Assembly (NCBI GenBank): GCA_022709905.1
Contig: JAKLHY010000001.1
Span: forward strand, 1-64,000
Direction: 5' to 3'
Length of the DNA: 64,000 nt
From: Verrucomicrobiota bacterium
GTDB lineage: Bacteria; Verrucomicrobiota; Verrucomicrobiia; Limisphaerales; UBA1319
Below are positions 34,906-44,353 of the stretch, piece by piece. Every line of letters starts with the position of its first letter. Position 1 is the stretch's first letter. The notes beneath the pieces are model-generated. The model searched no databases and was not told the origin of the DNA. It saw only the letters and a list, made by a program, of their open reading frames with translations. Made by a program: the position numbers and the translations under genes.

Positions 34906-34961
34906 AGAATTTCCTTTGGATTGAGAATTGGAATTCGGTTTCATGACTTTGGGGCGGGGCG

Positions 34962-36338
34962 TTAGATAATCCAGGGTTCGCGCATGGCCCGGGAGCGCAA
35001 TCGGTTTGCCTCGGCGTCGTTGACGAATTCCTCCTTGACCGGATCGTATTTCATATCGCGTTTAAGCCACATGCAGATATTGGCGGCATGCACGGTGGAC
35101 ATGGTGCGATGCATGACCCCGGGATGAGCGACGGTCAGGCGCCGGGACTTGACGCAGTCAAAGAAGTTGCGGACATGGCTCATCGGGCGCTGGGTTCGGG
35201 CCATATAATCTCCCACAATTTTCTTCAAATCGGCCAGCAAGGACGGCGAGGACACCTCCGGGATGGAATAGCCATCCGCCACCGAAACCCAGCCTTCAGG
35301 GCCTTCGAACCGCATGCCACAGGAACCGTGCCACCATTCATCTCCGCGATGCAGGATCATTCGCGTGCCATTGGCAAAGACCGTGACCATGCCATCGCCC
35401 GTTGGATTGTTGACGTAATGGTATTCCACAGCGGAAGTATCCAGTGTATCCAGGCCGGCCTGGCTTTGGGCGAAGGTATGGGCGCCCCATTCCCCGATGC
35501 AGCTGGTGTGGAAATCGTAAAAACCGCGCCAGCCACCCCGCACATAAGCTGAGTTGTAGGGGCGCCACGGACACGGTCCCAACCAGGCGTCCCAGTCGAC
35601 CTCATCTTTGGGGGGCTCGGGTTCCGCGGGCAGCCAGTCGTGGCGCATTTCGGCGGCATCCCACGGGGCGATGTGAGCGCGGGCGGTGTGGACCTTGCCC
35701 AGGCGTCCGGACCGAGCCAGTTCGATGGCGAAGGCGAAATTGGCCTCGCTGAGCCGTTGAACACCCGTCTGGTAGACTCGGCTGTAACGACGCGCTGTGT
35801 CGACGACCGCCTGGCCTTCGGCAATCGTCATCGACGAGGGCTTTTCCGAGTAAACATCCTTGCCGGCGCGCATGGCGAGGACGGAGGCGGTGGCGTGCCA
35901 GCGATCACCGGTGGCAATCAGCAAGGCATCAATATCGGTGCGGGTGGCCAAAAACTCGCGAATATCCTGGTGCACGGCGCAGTCCTTATTGCCGTAACGA
36001 TTATCGACCATGCGTTTGACGTTTTCGCGTTGGGACTTTTTCGCATCGCACACCGCGACAAAATGAACATCCGATTCGCCCAGCATCCAGTTCAACACTC
36101 CCGATCCGCGTCCGCCGATGCCCAGCCCACCCAGGAGGATCTTTTCGCTGGGAGGAACCGCGCCATTGCGTCCCAGAACGTTGAAGGGAACCAGCCAGGG
36201 CGTCGATATCACACCGCCGGCCAGGGCCGCCCTGCGGAGAAACTTGCGGCGGCTGAAGCCGCTGCGTGACGGATCGGAATGGGGTGTTTGGACGGCCTGG
36301 ATCGTGGTTTGGACAAGCGACAACGGATTCTGTTTCAT
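34962..36338 (-). CDS. Tat-exported Gfo/Idh/MocA family oxidoreductase
   Basis: A 458-residue protein. The ATG at 36338 has AAGG upstream and gives a twin-arginine signal, SRRKFLRRAALAGGVI. The Rossmann half has LLGGLGIGGRGSG, then VAVCDAKKSQ, DIDALLIATGDRWHA and the characteristic GKDVYSEKP with the catalytic Lys. The C-terminal half is the family alpha/beta sheet (HTSCIGEWGAHTFAQ, NPTGDGMVTVFANGT). Members of this exported group oxidise or epimerise sugars using tightly bound NAD(P). Given the fucosidases in the window, a sugar substrate is likely but not specified. Confidence 0.9.
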   Translation of the reverse strand: MKQNPLSLVQTTIQAVQTPHSDPSRSGFSRRKFLRRAALAGGVISTPWLVPFNVLGRNGAVPPSEKILLGGLGIGGRGSGVLNWMLGESDVHFVAVCDAKKSQRENVKRMVDNRYGNKDCAVHQDIREFLATRTDIDALLIATGDRWHATASVLAMRAGKDVYSEKPSSMTIAEGQAVVDTARRYSRVYQTGVQRLSEANFAFAIELARSGRLGKVHTARAHIAPWDAAEMRHDWLPAEPEPPKDEVDWDAWLGPCPWRPYNSAYVRGGWRGFYDFHTSCIGEWGAHTFAQSQAGLDTLDTSAVEYHYVNNPTGDGMVTVFANGTRMILHRGDEWWHGSCGMRFEGPEGWVSVADGYSIPEVSSPSLLADLKKIVGDYMARTQRPMSHVRNFFDCVKSRRLTVAHPGVMHRTMSTVHAANICMWLKRDMKYDPVKEEFVNDAEANRLRSRAMREPWII

Positions 36339-36558
36339 GAAGGACCTTATCTCGGGTTGATGCCGTAACTCACGGTGGAACGCCACCCGGCATTCCGAGG
36401 ATTCGGAACCGTGGTTTTCGGGGATATGTTCACAGGATTTACAGAACTGTATCGGCACTGCGTGAGGGGAGACAAGAGAAAAAGGGGGCCCAAAAACCGT
36501 GCAAAAAACAACTGAACCCGACAGCGGCACTTCGGGAACGAATTGTCGATGGAATGGG

Positions 36559-39168
36559 TTAGGATGCTTCGGAGGAGTCGCTGAACAGATCCAGCTGAGG
36601 AGAGGGGGGGAGTTGCTTAAGTTTATCGCGTTCGGCGCGGTGTCGGGCTGAGGCGCGAATGTTGCCTTCCGGCGTCAGTTCGGATTCCTCGAGATTGCGC
36701 AGGATGACCTTGGCGCGTTCGATGACGCTGCGGGGGACTCCGGCCAGGCGGGCCACTTGGATGCCGTAGCTCTTGTCGGTTCCTCCGGGCACGATTTTTC
36801 GGAGGAAAATGATCTGGTCGTTCCACTCGCGAACGGCGACATTAAAATTGCGCAACCGGGGCAACCGGCCGGCCAGTTCGGTCAGTTCGTGGTAATGGGT
36901 GGCGAAAAGAACCTTGGCCCCCACCTGGTTGTGCAAATGTTCCACGATCGACCATGCCAGGCTCAAGCCGTCAAAGGTGCTGGTGCCGCGCCCGATTTCG
37001 TCCAGGATCACCAGACTCCGGGCAGTGGCATTATTGAGGATATTGGCGGTCTCGCTCATTTCGACCATGAAAGTGGACTGTCCGCGGGAGAGGTCATCGC
37101 TGGCGCCGATTCGGGTGAAAATGCGGTCGAGCAAATCGATTCTGGCCTGTTGGGCGGGCAGGAACGAGCCGGTATGGGCGAGGACAGCCAGCAGGGCCAC
37201 CTGGCGGATGGCGGTGCTTTTGCCGGCCATGTTTGGGCCGGTAATCAGCATGATTTGCTGATCGGGATTCAGATCGGTGTCGTTGGGAACGAAGCGCTCG
37301 TTGGTGAGGCACTGGTCGAGCACGGGGTGGCGTCCATCCCGGATTTCGAGGCGGCCTTCGTCGCCGACCATCGGCCGGCAGTAATTGAAAAGCCGCGCGG
37401 TTTCGGCGAAGGATTGCAGCACATCCAATTGGGCCAGGGCTTGGGCGGTTTCTTGAATTACCGGGACGCGGGCGATGACCGCCTCCCGGACCTGAAGAAA
37501 CAGTTCGTATTCCAACTGGACACTGCGTTCCTCGGCGCCCAGGATTTTGCCTTCCATATCCTTGAGTTCAGGCGTGATGAATCTTTCGCCGGTGGCGACG
37601 GTCTGTTTTCGATGATAATGCGGGGGAACCTTGTCGAGATTGGATTTGGTGATTTCAATGAAGTAACCGAACACGGAGTTGAACCGGATCTTGAGGGACG
37701 GAATGCCGGTACGCTGGATTTCCTCCTGTTGCAGGCGGGCGATCCAGTTTTTGCCCTCGCGGGCCGCGGAGCGGAGTTCATCCAGATCGGGATTAAAACC
37801 GTCTTTGATGAGGCCGCCCTCTTTGAGGGCGAGCGGGGGTTCTTCTGCGATCGCTTTCAGGATCAGGCTGACCAATTCGGGTTGGTCGACGAGTTGGCCT
37901 CTGAGTTCGTCCAACAACCGGGCGGCAGCTTGCATGGGGGATTCGGACAATGGGGGGACAGGATCGAAAATCTCCTCCTGCAAAACACCCTCTATGGGCG
38001 TGACCGGGGAACTGGAGATTTGAGCAAGGACTTGGCGGAGGGCGGGGACATGTTCCAGGGCTTGACGCAGGGAGATCAGATCACGTCCATTGCCTGAGCC
38101 CATGCTGAGCCGTCCGATGGTGCGCTCCAGGTCGCGGGCTTCGGCGAGTCTATCTCGGAATTTGCGCAGCAACTCCGGATGATGAATCCAGGTTTGCACG
38201 GCGTCTTGACGCCGGTGGATGGCCTCGATCGAAGCAAGGGGTTGCGACAGCCAATCGCGCAATCGCCGGGCGCCCATGGGGGTGACAGTTCGGTTCAGGG
38301 CCTCGTAGAGTGTGGCGGGAGAGAGGGAATTCCGATGCTGCGGTTCCAGGATTTCTAGGTTGCGCAAGGAGACGCCGTCGAGGATCAGAAAATCGCGGCT
38401 TTGATAGAAGGAAAGCCGGTTCAGGTGGGAGATATCGCGCCGAAGATGTTGGGTGAGATAGTGGAGGGCGGCGCCAATGGCGCCAATGGCGGCGGGGCGT
38501 TCCCGCAATCCAAAGCCGTCCAACGACGACACCTTGAAGTGTTCCCGGATGGCAAACTGCGCGGTTTCGGGCGCGAAGACCCAGTCTTCGTAATCGATCA
38601 CGACCGGGCAAGAGCCGGCCAGTTTTGGCCGTAGGTCTTTGGATTCGGCCGGGAAAATCAGTTCGGCGGGCCGCAGACGCTCCAGTTCGGTAAACAGCGC
38701 GGACTCTTCGGTCATTTCGGTGGCCTGAAAATCGCCTGTGCTGAGATCGATCACCGCCAGCCCATACAGGCTGGAGAGGGGACAGAGGGCCGCCAGAAAA
38801 TTATTGCGCTCGGCCTGGAGCAGGCGCTCGTCAAAGTGAGTGCCGGGACTCAGAATCTGGGTGACCTCGCGTTTGACCAATTGACCGGGGCGCGCGTCTT
38901 CCATCTGATCGCAGATGGCGACCTTGCGTCCGGCCTTGAGCAGTTTGGCGATATAACTGTGGGCGGCATGGTAGGGGATGCCGCACATCGGGACGACACC
39001 CCGTTTGGTCAGCGCCACATTGAGGAGATGCGCGCCTGCCTGGGCGTCCTCAAAAAACATCTCGTAGAAATCGCCCAGGCGGAACAGCAGCAAGGCATCC
39101 GGCGGCAGCTCGGTTTTGATGCGCCGGTATTGCGCCATCATCGGTGTCAGTTGGGCATCTAAAGACAT
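36559..39168 (-). CDS. mutS: DNA mismatch repair ATPase
   Basis: An 869-residue MutS. Domain I carries the mismatch-reading motif FRLGDFYEMF (family F-x-E). The connector, lever and clamp regions follow, and the ATPase holds Walker A GPNMAGKST at about residue 644, Walker B LVILDEIGRGTSTFDG and FATHYHEL. The length matches E. coli MutS. It recognises base mismatches and recruits MutL. The ATG at 39168 is preferred over a GTG two codons upstream. It follows the YggS-type gene by 48 bases. Confidence 0.97.
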   Translation of the reverse strand: MSLDAQLTPMMAQYRRIKTELPPDALLLFRLGDFYEMFFEDAQAGAHLLNVALTKRGVVPMCGIPYHAAHSYIAKLLKAGRKVAICDQMEDARPGQLVKREVTQILSPGTHFDERLLQAERNNFLAALCPLSSLYGLAVIDLSTGDFQATEMTEESALFTELERLRPAELIFPAESKDLRPKLAGSCPVVIDYEDWVFAPETAQFAIREHFKVSSLDGFGLRERPAAIGAIGAALHYLTQHLRRDISHLNRLSFYQSRDFLILDGVSLRNLEILEPQHRNSLSPATLYEALNRTVTPMGARRLRDWLSQPLASIEAIHRRQDAVQTWIHHPELLRKFRDRLAEARDLERTIGRLSMGSGNGRDLISLRQALEHVPALRQVLAQISSSPVTPIEGVLQEEIFDPVPPLSESPMQAAARLLDELRGQLVDQPELVSLILKAIAEEPPLALKEGGLIKDGFNPDLDELRSAAREGKNWIARLQQEEIQRTGIPSLKIRFNSVFGYFIEITKSNLDKVPPHYHRKQTVATGERFITPELKDMEGKILGAEERSVQLEYELFLQVREAVIARVPVIQETAQALAQLDVLQSFAETARLFNYCRPMVGDEGRLEIRDGRHPVLDQCLTNERFVPNDTDLNPDQQIMLITGPNMAGKSTAIRQVALLAVLAHTGSFLPAQQARIDLLDRIFTRIGASDDLSRGQSTFMVEMSETANILNNATARSLVILDEIGRGTSTFDGLSLAWSIVEHLHNQVGAKVLFATHYHELTELAGRLPRLRNFNVAVREWNDQIIFLRKIVPGGTDKSYGIQVARLAGVPRSVIERAKVILRNLEESELTPEGNIRASARHRAERDKLKQLPPSPQLDLFSDSSEAS

Positions 39169-39216
39169 GAGCACTAAGAATAACGGGTCCTTCGCATCGG
39201 TCGAAAGGAAAAATCC

Positions 39217-39924
39217 TTAAGGCCCATCCGATTCACCGACGGGACGCTGACGCGGACCGAACAGGGCGCTGCCGATACGGACGAGGGTGGCGCCTTCCTC
39301 GATGGCGACCTCGAAATCGCCGCTCATGCCCATGCTCAGGTGGGGCAGGGGGGCGCCCAGCAGATCTTCGCAGCGCAACTTGAGTTCGCGGAGGCGCCGG
39401 AAAACCGGACGGACCTTCTCGGGATCTGTCGCATAAGGCGCCACAGTCATTAGGCCGTGAATCTCGATCCGGGGCAGTTGATTGATGCGGCCGATTTCGG
39501 CCAAGACTTTGTCAGGGGGATAACCGAACTTGGATGATTCCCCGGCGACGTTGACTTCGAGCAGGACGGGCATGGTCTTGGCTGCCAGATCGGCCCGTCG
39601 ATTGATCTCCGACGCCAAATCGAGGCTGTCGACACTCTGAATCATTTCAAAAAGCTGGACCGCATCCCGGCACTTGTTGGACTGAAGATGCCCGATCATG
39701 TGCCAATGCAGCCGGCTTGGGCATTGAGCGATCTTGGCGCGGGCCTCCTGGACCCGGTTTTCTCCAAAGAGGACCTGGCCGGCCGCGGCCATATCGCGCA
39801 CTTCCTCGGGTCTCTGGCTTTTGCTGACCGCCAGGAGGATGACGGAGGCGGGCAGTCGCCGGGCGCGCTCGCAGGCGGTGCTGATCCGTCGATGGATGGC
39901 CGCAAGGTTTTCAGAAAAGTCCAT
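39217..39924 (-). CDS. YggS/PROSC-type pyridoxal-phosphate homeostasis protein
   Basis: A 235-residue protein with the PLP-binding Lys in ILLAVSKSQRPEEV (Lys35), GENRVQEA, WHMIGHLQSNK, VLLEVNVAGESSKFGY and LSMGMSGDFEVAI. These are the standard motifs of the alanine-racemase N-domain family without racemase activity. It buffers PLP and affects amino-acid metabolism. It is encoded upstream of mutS on the same strand. Confidence 0.95.
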   Translation of the reverse strand: MDFSENLAAIHRRISTACERARRLPASVILLAVSKSQRPEEVRDMAAAGQVLFGENRVQEARAKIAQCPSRLHWHMIGHLQSNKCRDAVQLFEMIQSVDSLDLASEINRRADLAAKTMPVLLEVNVAGESSKFGYPPDKVLAEIGRINQLPRIEIHGLMTVAPYATDPEKVRPVFRRLRELKLRCEDLLGAPLPHLSMGMSGDFEVAIEEGATLVRIGSALFGPRQRPVGESDGP

Positions 39925-40072
39925 TTCAGGCAGAGTAAAACAACCGCTTTTCTTGACAAGCCTTCAGTGGATGGAAAGAACGAATGCCTTGGCCTGCGAC
40001 ATCCGCGATGGGTTTCAGCGCGGGGAAACGCCCTGAAGCCGCTGAACGCAGACATCCGCTTGTGGCCGGCGG

Positions 40073-41425
40073 TCAACCCAGAGGCAGTCGGAGTCGCGCC
40101 AGACAGCCGTGTTGCCCCGAGCGGTTTTCGAGCATAAGATTCCCGCCGTGGGCCTCGGCAATTTGCCGGCAGAGAACGAGTCCGATTCCGGACCCACCCG
40201 GTTTGGTCGTGAAGAAGGGGACAAAGAGGTTGGTGGTGTTGGCGAGTCCGGGACCGTTGTCTTCAATGCGGATTTCCACGTGATGACCGCTCTTTTCCCA
40301 GGACAAAACCACCTGGGGTGACTCCCGGGGGAGATCAGATCCGGCGGGTAATTGGGGAGGGACGGGGGATTCGCAGACGGCATCGGCGGCATTACGGAGG
40401 AGATTAATGAGAAGTTGGTCCAGCTGATCACCATCCGCCCGGAGGATCAGATCGGGTCCGGGAACAAGCGTCACGGCCACCCGCGTTTCCAGGTTGGCGA
40501 CGCGCTGCAGCCAGGGGGTGACAGCCAGGGGCTCAAGCTTCGGCGGGGGCAACCGGGCCAACCGAGTGTAGGATGTCATGAAACGGCTGAGCGCATCCGA
40601 TCTTGCCGCGATAATGCCCAGCCCGCCCTGCATGTCTTCTCTCCAATCATCCGGCAACGGATTTTTTGTGAGGAGGCTCGAGAGGCTGCCCGAGATGGAT
40701 TTGATTGGGGCCAGGGAATTATTGAGCTCATGCCCGAGGACGCGAAGCAGGCGTTGCCAGGCCTGGCGCTCTTCCTCGCGTAACGCCCGGCTGAGATCGG
40801 CCAGGACGATCAACTGATGAGGCAGGCCATGTTGTCGAAAACTGGTCCGGCGCATGCCCCAACGACCCAATCCGCCAGGAAACGCCATCTGAAGCGTCCG
40901 GTTTGGCTCGCCTTCGAGGCATTCTGCCAAGTTCAGTTCCGCGGCGGTCCTTCCCATTAATCGTTCGAAGGGCTGGGCCAAGAGCCGTTCGCCCGATCGG
41001 TTGACCAGACGCAGCTTGTTTTCGGCGTCGAACGTGAAGACGGCCACCTCGATCTCTTCCATCACGGTTCGCAGCAATGCGGTGGCCTCGAGGGCCCCCA
41101 GGCGTTGTTCGCTTAGAATCTCGCTCAGTTCATTGATCTCGCGAAACACGTCACTCAAGGCGTCCTTAACACCTGGATCGCGTGCCCGGGTGGAAAAATC
41201 CTCTTGTCGGAGGGCGGCCAGGAGGTTTGAGACGGTTTGGAGCGGACGGACCACCCGGTTGCGAAGCGAAAAGGCCAGATAGAACCAGGGGCCGATGCAG
41301 CAGAGGGTGACTGTGATTCTGCCGATCAGGGAGAGGGAGCTGCTCCAAGTGAGAATCAAGGCGAGGGCCAGGGCCGGCGCCCCCGCGGCCAGGGCCAGCA
41401 GCAGCAGCCGGTTTTCAAAGGCCAT
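40073..41425 (-). CDS. Membrane sensor histidine kinase (NtrB/NtrY-like)
   Basis: A 450-residue kinase. Two N-terminal TM segments (LLLLALAAGAPALALALIL; ITVTLCCIGPWFYLAFSL) are followed by a HAMP-like linker (VVRPLQTVSNLL), a PAS domain (VMEEIEVAVFTFDAENKLRL), and the kinase core: H-box LGHELNNSLAPI with His232, N-box LINLLRNAADA, and glycine boxes DNGPGL and GGSGIGL. There is almost no periplasmic loop between the TM segments, so sensing is probably by the membrane or the PAS domain. It overlaps the regulator gene by 11 bases, which makes the two a cognate pair. Confidence 0.9.
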   Translation of the reverse strand: MAFENRLLLLALAAGAPALALALILTWSSSLSLIGRITVTLCCIGPWFYLAFSLRNRVVRPLQTVSNLLAALRQEDFSTRARDPGVKDALSDVFREINELSEILSEQRLGALEATALLRTVMEEIEVAVFTFDAENKLRLVNRSGERLLAQPFERLMGRTAAELNLAECLEGEPNRTLQMAFPGGLGRWGMRRTSFRQHGLPHQLIVLADLSRALREEERQAWQRLLRVLGHELNNSLAPIKSISGSLSSLLTKNPLPDDWREDMQGGLGIIAARSDALSRFMTSYTRLARLPPPKLEPLAVTPWLQRVANLETRVAVTLVPGPDLILRADGDQLDQLLINLLRNAADAVCESPVPPQLPAGSDLPRESPQVVLSWEKSGHHVEIRIEDNGPGLANTTNLFVPFFTTKPGGSGIGLVLCRQIAEAHGGNLMLENRSGQHGCLARLRLPLG

Positions 41426-42785
41426 ATTTTTCCAGACGCCGATAGAACGCGCTGCGGCTTAATCCGAGGGCCTCGGCGGCCTTGCGGGCGCTGCCGTCGA
41501 ATCGCGCCAGCGTCTTTTTCACAAGATACGACTCCACTTCGTCCAGGCTCATATCCTCCAAACGGAGGGCGCCTGCCGGGGTGGCCGCGCGTAAACCCAG
41601 ATCCCCCGGCTGGATCCGTTTGAGTTGAGACATCAGCACGGCTCGCTCGATGACGTGGTTGAGTTCGCGCACATTTCCCGGCCAGGCATGTTCGATCAGC
41701 AGCTGCATGGCGGCGGGCTCGAAATGGTCTATCGATTTGCGGTAGTGCCGGGCATGCTGGTTCAAAAAGTGGGCGGCAAGCAGCGGGATATCCTCCCGGC
41801 GATCCCTCAAGGGGGGCAGGTGGATCTCGACGGTGTTCAGGCGAAACAGGAGGTCCTGTCGAAATCGGCCGCCGGCCACCTCCGCCGAAAGATCCGCATT
41901 TGTGGCGGTGATCAGGCGCACGTCCACGTGGAGAGTCTTGGAGGAGCCGACACGTTCAAACAGACCGGTTTCCATCACTCGCAACAATTTAGTCTGTTGG
42001 CCCAGGGGGACGTTGGCAATTTCATCCAGAAACAAGGTGCCGCCGTCGGCCAGTTCAAACCGGCCCACCCGATCGGTTTTTGCGTCCGTAAACGCGCCTT
42101 TGACGTGGCCGAACAATTCGCTTTCGAAGACGCCTTCGGAGAGGCCGCCAGCGTTGACGGTGACCAGCGGACGGGAGGATCGTGGAGATGCCGCATGCAA
42201 GGCCTGGGCCACCAAGCCTTTGCCCGAGCCGTTCTCGCCTGTAATGAGCACGTTGGCATCCGCGGGGCCCACCCGGGCGATCAGTTCCAGAACCGGCCGC
42301 ATTACGGGTGATTCGGCAATCATCGCGGGAGCTTCCTCGCGCAAAAGCCGGTTTTCGGCTTCGAGCATCTGCCCGCGTTTCAGGGCGCGTCTTAAGTCGA
42401 CCTGATTGCGGAGAATGGTGATCAGGCGGCTGTTGTCCCATGGTTTTGGAATGAAGTCACGGGCACCGCGGCGCATGGCTTCCACGACCAGTTCGACGCT
42501 GCTCCAGGCGGTCATGACGACGACAGGCAGGGTGCTGTCCATCGACTGGATCCGCTGCAATAGATCCAGTCCTTCCTGGCCGGAAGTCGTGTCGCGGGTG
42601 TAGTTGAGATCCATCAGGATCACGTCAAACTGCCCGCTCTCCAGAGCCGCCCAGAGCGTGGCGGGGGATCCGGCGGTTTCCGTCTCAAAACCTTCCCCCT
42701 TGAGGAGCAATCTTAGTGCTTCGCGGACATCGCTCTGATCGTCGGCGATGAGCACCCGGGCAGCACGTGATTCCGTGGATTTCAT
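41415..42785 (-). CDS. Sigma-54-dependent response regulator (NtrC family)
   Basis: A 456-residue regulator beginning at the ATG at 42785. The receiver has DD at the acidic pocket and phosphoacceptor Asp59 in VILMDLNY. The AAA+ domain has Walker A GENGSGKG, the sigma-54 contact loop GAFTDA in place of the more usual GAFTGA, Walker B GGTLFLDEI and the arginine-finger region FRQDLLFRLNTVEI. The C-terminus is a Fis-type helix-turn-helix (ARKAAEALGLSRSAFYRRL). It activates promoters of the -24/-12 type. Target genes are not evident. It lies 47 bases downstream of leuC. Confidence 0.93.
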   Translation of the reverse strand: MKSTESRAARVLIADDQSDVREALRLLLKGEGFETETAGSPATLWAALESGQFDVILMDLNYTRDTTSGQEGLDLLQRIQSMDSTLPVVVMTAWSSVELVVEAMRRGARDFIPKPWDNSRLITILRNQVDLRRALKRGQMLEAENRLLREEAPAMIAESPVMRPVLELIARVGPADANVLITGENGSGKGLVAQALHAASPRSSRPLVTVNAGGLSEGVFESELFGHVKGAFTDAKTDRVGRFELADGGTLFLDEIANVPLGQQTKLLRVMETGLFERVGSSKTLHVDVRLITATNADLSAEVAGGRFRQDLLFRLNTVEIHLPPLRDRREDIPLLAAHFLNQHARHYRKSIDHFEPAAMQLLIEHAWPGNVRELNHVIERAVLMSQLKRIQPGDLGLRAATPAGALRLEDMSLDEVESYLVKKTLARFDGSARKAAEALGLSRSAFYRRLEKYGL

Positions 42786-42832
42786 GGTGGCACCCCCGTG
42801 GGCCAATCGATGGTCATGACCAACGGTTGGCC

Positions 42833-44200
42833 TTAAATAAACTCGCGTGGATCGGTGATTTTTCCTCTCAAGGCGCTTGCGGCGACGGTGGCGGGGGACG
42901 CAAGAAAGACCTGGGATTCCTTGTGGCCCATCCTGCCGGGGAAGTTGCGATTGGTCGCGCTGATGCACTTCAGAGGCTGGTTCATCCGCCCGAAGGTATC
43001 GACAGGTCCGCCCAGGCAAGCGGCACAACCCGCGTTCTCGGTCATCTGCACACCCGCATCGACCAGGATTTGCCAGACGGTTTTTTCTCCCCAGCGAGCC
43101 GTCTGGAGATCGTGGACGACTTCCGGAGTGGCGGGAACGCCAAAGGTGTCAATGACCACCCTGCGGCCTTGCAGAAGCCGGGCGAACTCGAGGAAATCGC
43201 TGGTCTTGCCTCCCGTGCAGGAGCCCATGTAAGCGCGGTCCAGTTTGACATGTCCCAGTGCCTTGGCGGCTTTGCGTTGGCCGGGATCCGGATGACAGGC
43301 CACGGTGGGTTCGAGCGCAGTCAGATCCACCACCTTGTCATAAAAGAACTTCTCATCCCGGTCTCGTTCCACCGGTTCATAAGTGGATTTTGTGCCATTC
43401 AACCGGCATCGGGAATCGACGTAGGCCTGAGTCTGCGCATCAAACTCGAAGATCCCGTTTTTGCCTCCGGCTTCAATGGCCATGTTGGCGACGGTCATGC
43501 GGTCGTCCATGGAGAGACTGGCCACTCCTGGCCCGTCGAATTGCAACGCCCGATAAGTCGCTCCGTCGAATCCAATCTCACCAATCACATGGAGGATGAC
43601 ATCCTTCGCCATCACGCCGGGCTGGAGTTTGCCTTCCAGTCGGAAGTGCATGGTTGCCGGCACTTTCAGCAGCAATTTGCCGGTGCCCATGACGAATCCG
43701 GCGTCGGTGTTGCCAATTCCTGTGGCGAATTGATTGAACGCCCCGGCCATGCAGGTGTGCGAATCGGTGCCGAACAACACTTCGCCGGGGCGGGTATGGC
43801 CTTTTTGAGGCAGGGCCGTGTGGCACACACCGGCATATTTTGTTCCGTGCTGCCGCTTAAAGGGGCCCTGGTTAACGTCAAAGACCCATTGGCCGTTGGG
43901 ATCGTCGATCACATCATAGAAATACGGCAGCTTTTGTTCTTTGGCAAAGTCGCGCAGGAGATCCACGTTTCGATTCGATTTGGAATCGGCCGTGAAAATG
44001 TAATGGTCGGGCATGATGACAATCTTTCGCGGGTCCCAAACCTTGGCCTGAGCGCCAAACTCGCGTTTGAAGACCCCGATGGTTCCAGGCCCGCATACGT
44101 CATGGGTCAGTAAAATGTCGGCGGATACCCAGACGTTTTCTCCGGCCTCTACCTGGGACTTGCCGGCCGCTCTGGCCATAACCTTTTCTGTAAGCGTCAT
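42833..44200 (-). CDS. leuC: 3-isopropylmalate dehydratase large subunit / aconitase family
   Basis: A 455-residue enzyme of the LeuC branch: MTLTEKVMARAAGK start, GTDSHTCMAGAFNQFATGIG, AYMGSCTGG and ENAGCAACLGG, which contain the [4Fe-4S] cysteines. LeuC with LeuD isomerises 2-isopropylmalate to 3-isopropylmalate in leucine synthesis; some members serve homoaconitate or methylmalate. The length is close to that of LeuC (about 465). No leuD lies beside it, and the next genes are a two-component system. The start at 44200 fits the family N-terminus exactly. Confidence 0.9.
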   Translation of the reverse strand: MTLTEKVMARAAGKSQVEAGENVWVSADILLTHDVCGPGTIGVFKREFGAQAKVWDPRKIVIMPDHYIFTADSKSNRNVDLLRDFAKEQKLPYFYDVIDDPNGQWVFDVNQGPFKRQHGTKYAGVCHTALPQKGHTRPGEVLFGTDSHTCMAGAFNQFATGIGNTDAGFVMGTGKLLLKVPATMHFRLEGKLQPGVMAKDVILHVIGEIGFDGATYRALQFDGPGVASLSMDDRMTVANMAIEAGGKNGIFEFDAQTQAYVDSRCRLNGTKSTYEPVERDRDEKFFYDKVVDLTALEPTVACHPDPGQRKAAKALGHVKLDRAYMGSCTGGKTSDFLEFARLLQGRRVVIDTFGVPATPEVVHDLQTARWGEKTVWQILVDAGVQMTENAGCAACLGGPVDTFGRMNQPLKCISATNRNFPGRMGHKESQVFLASPATVAASALRGKITDPREFI

Positions 44201-44353
44201 ATTTCATGACCCTAGCCAACTCGTTCTTTCCCTGCAACAGGGGAAATTCATTTTGAACATCCCCCACTCGAGACCAGTCAAAGCGGACGTCAGTGCGTTT
44301 ACGTATTATTGTCCTTTGACGGAATCCTCAGATTGACCTTATTCTAGGAACCG

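Noticed and set aside
36757..38097. 446-codon plus-strand open frame
   Set aside because: Antisense to mutS, which has all its motifs in the minus frame.
42767..44113. 448-codon plus-strand open frame
   Set aside because: Antisense to leuC; no motifs.
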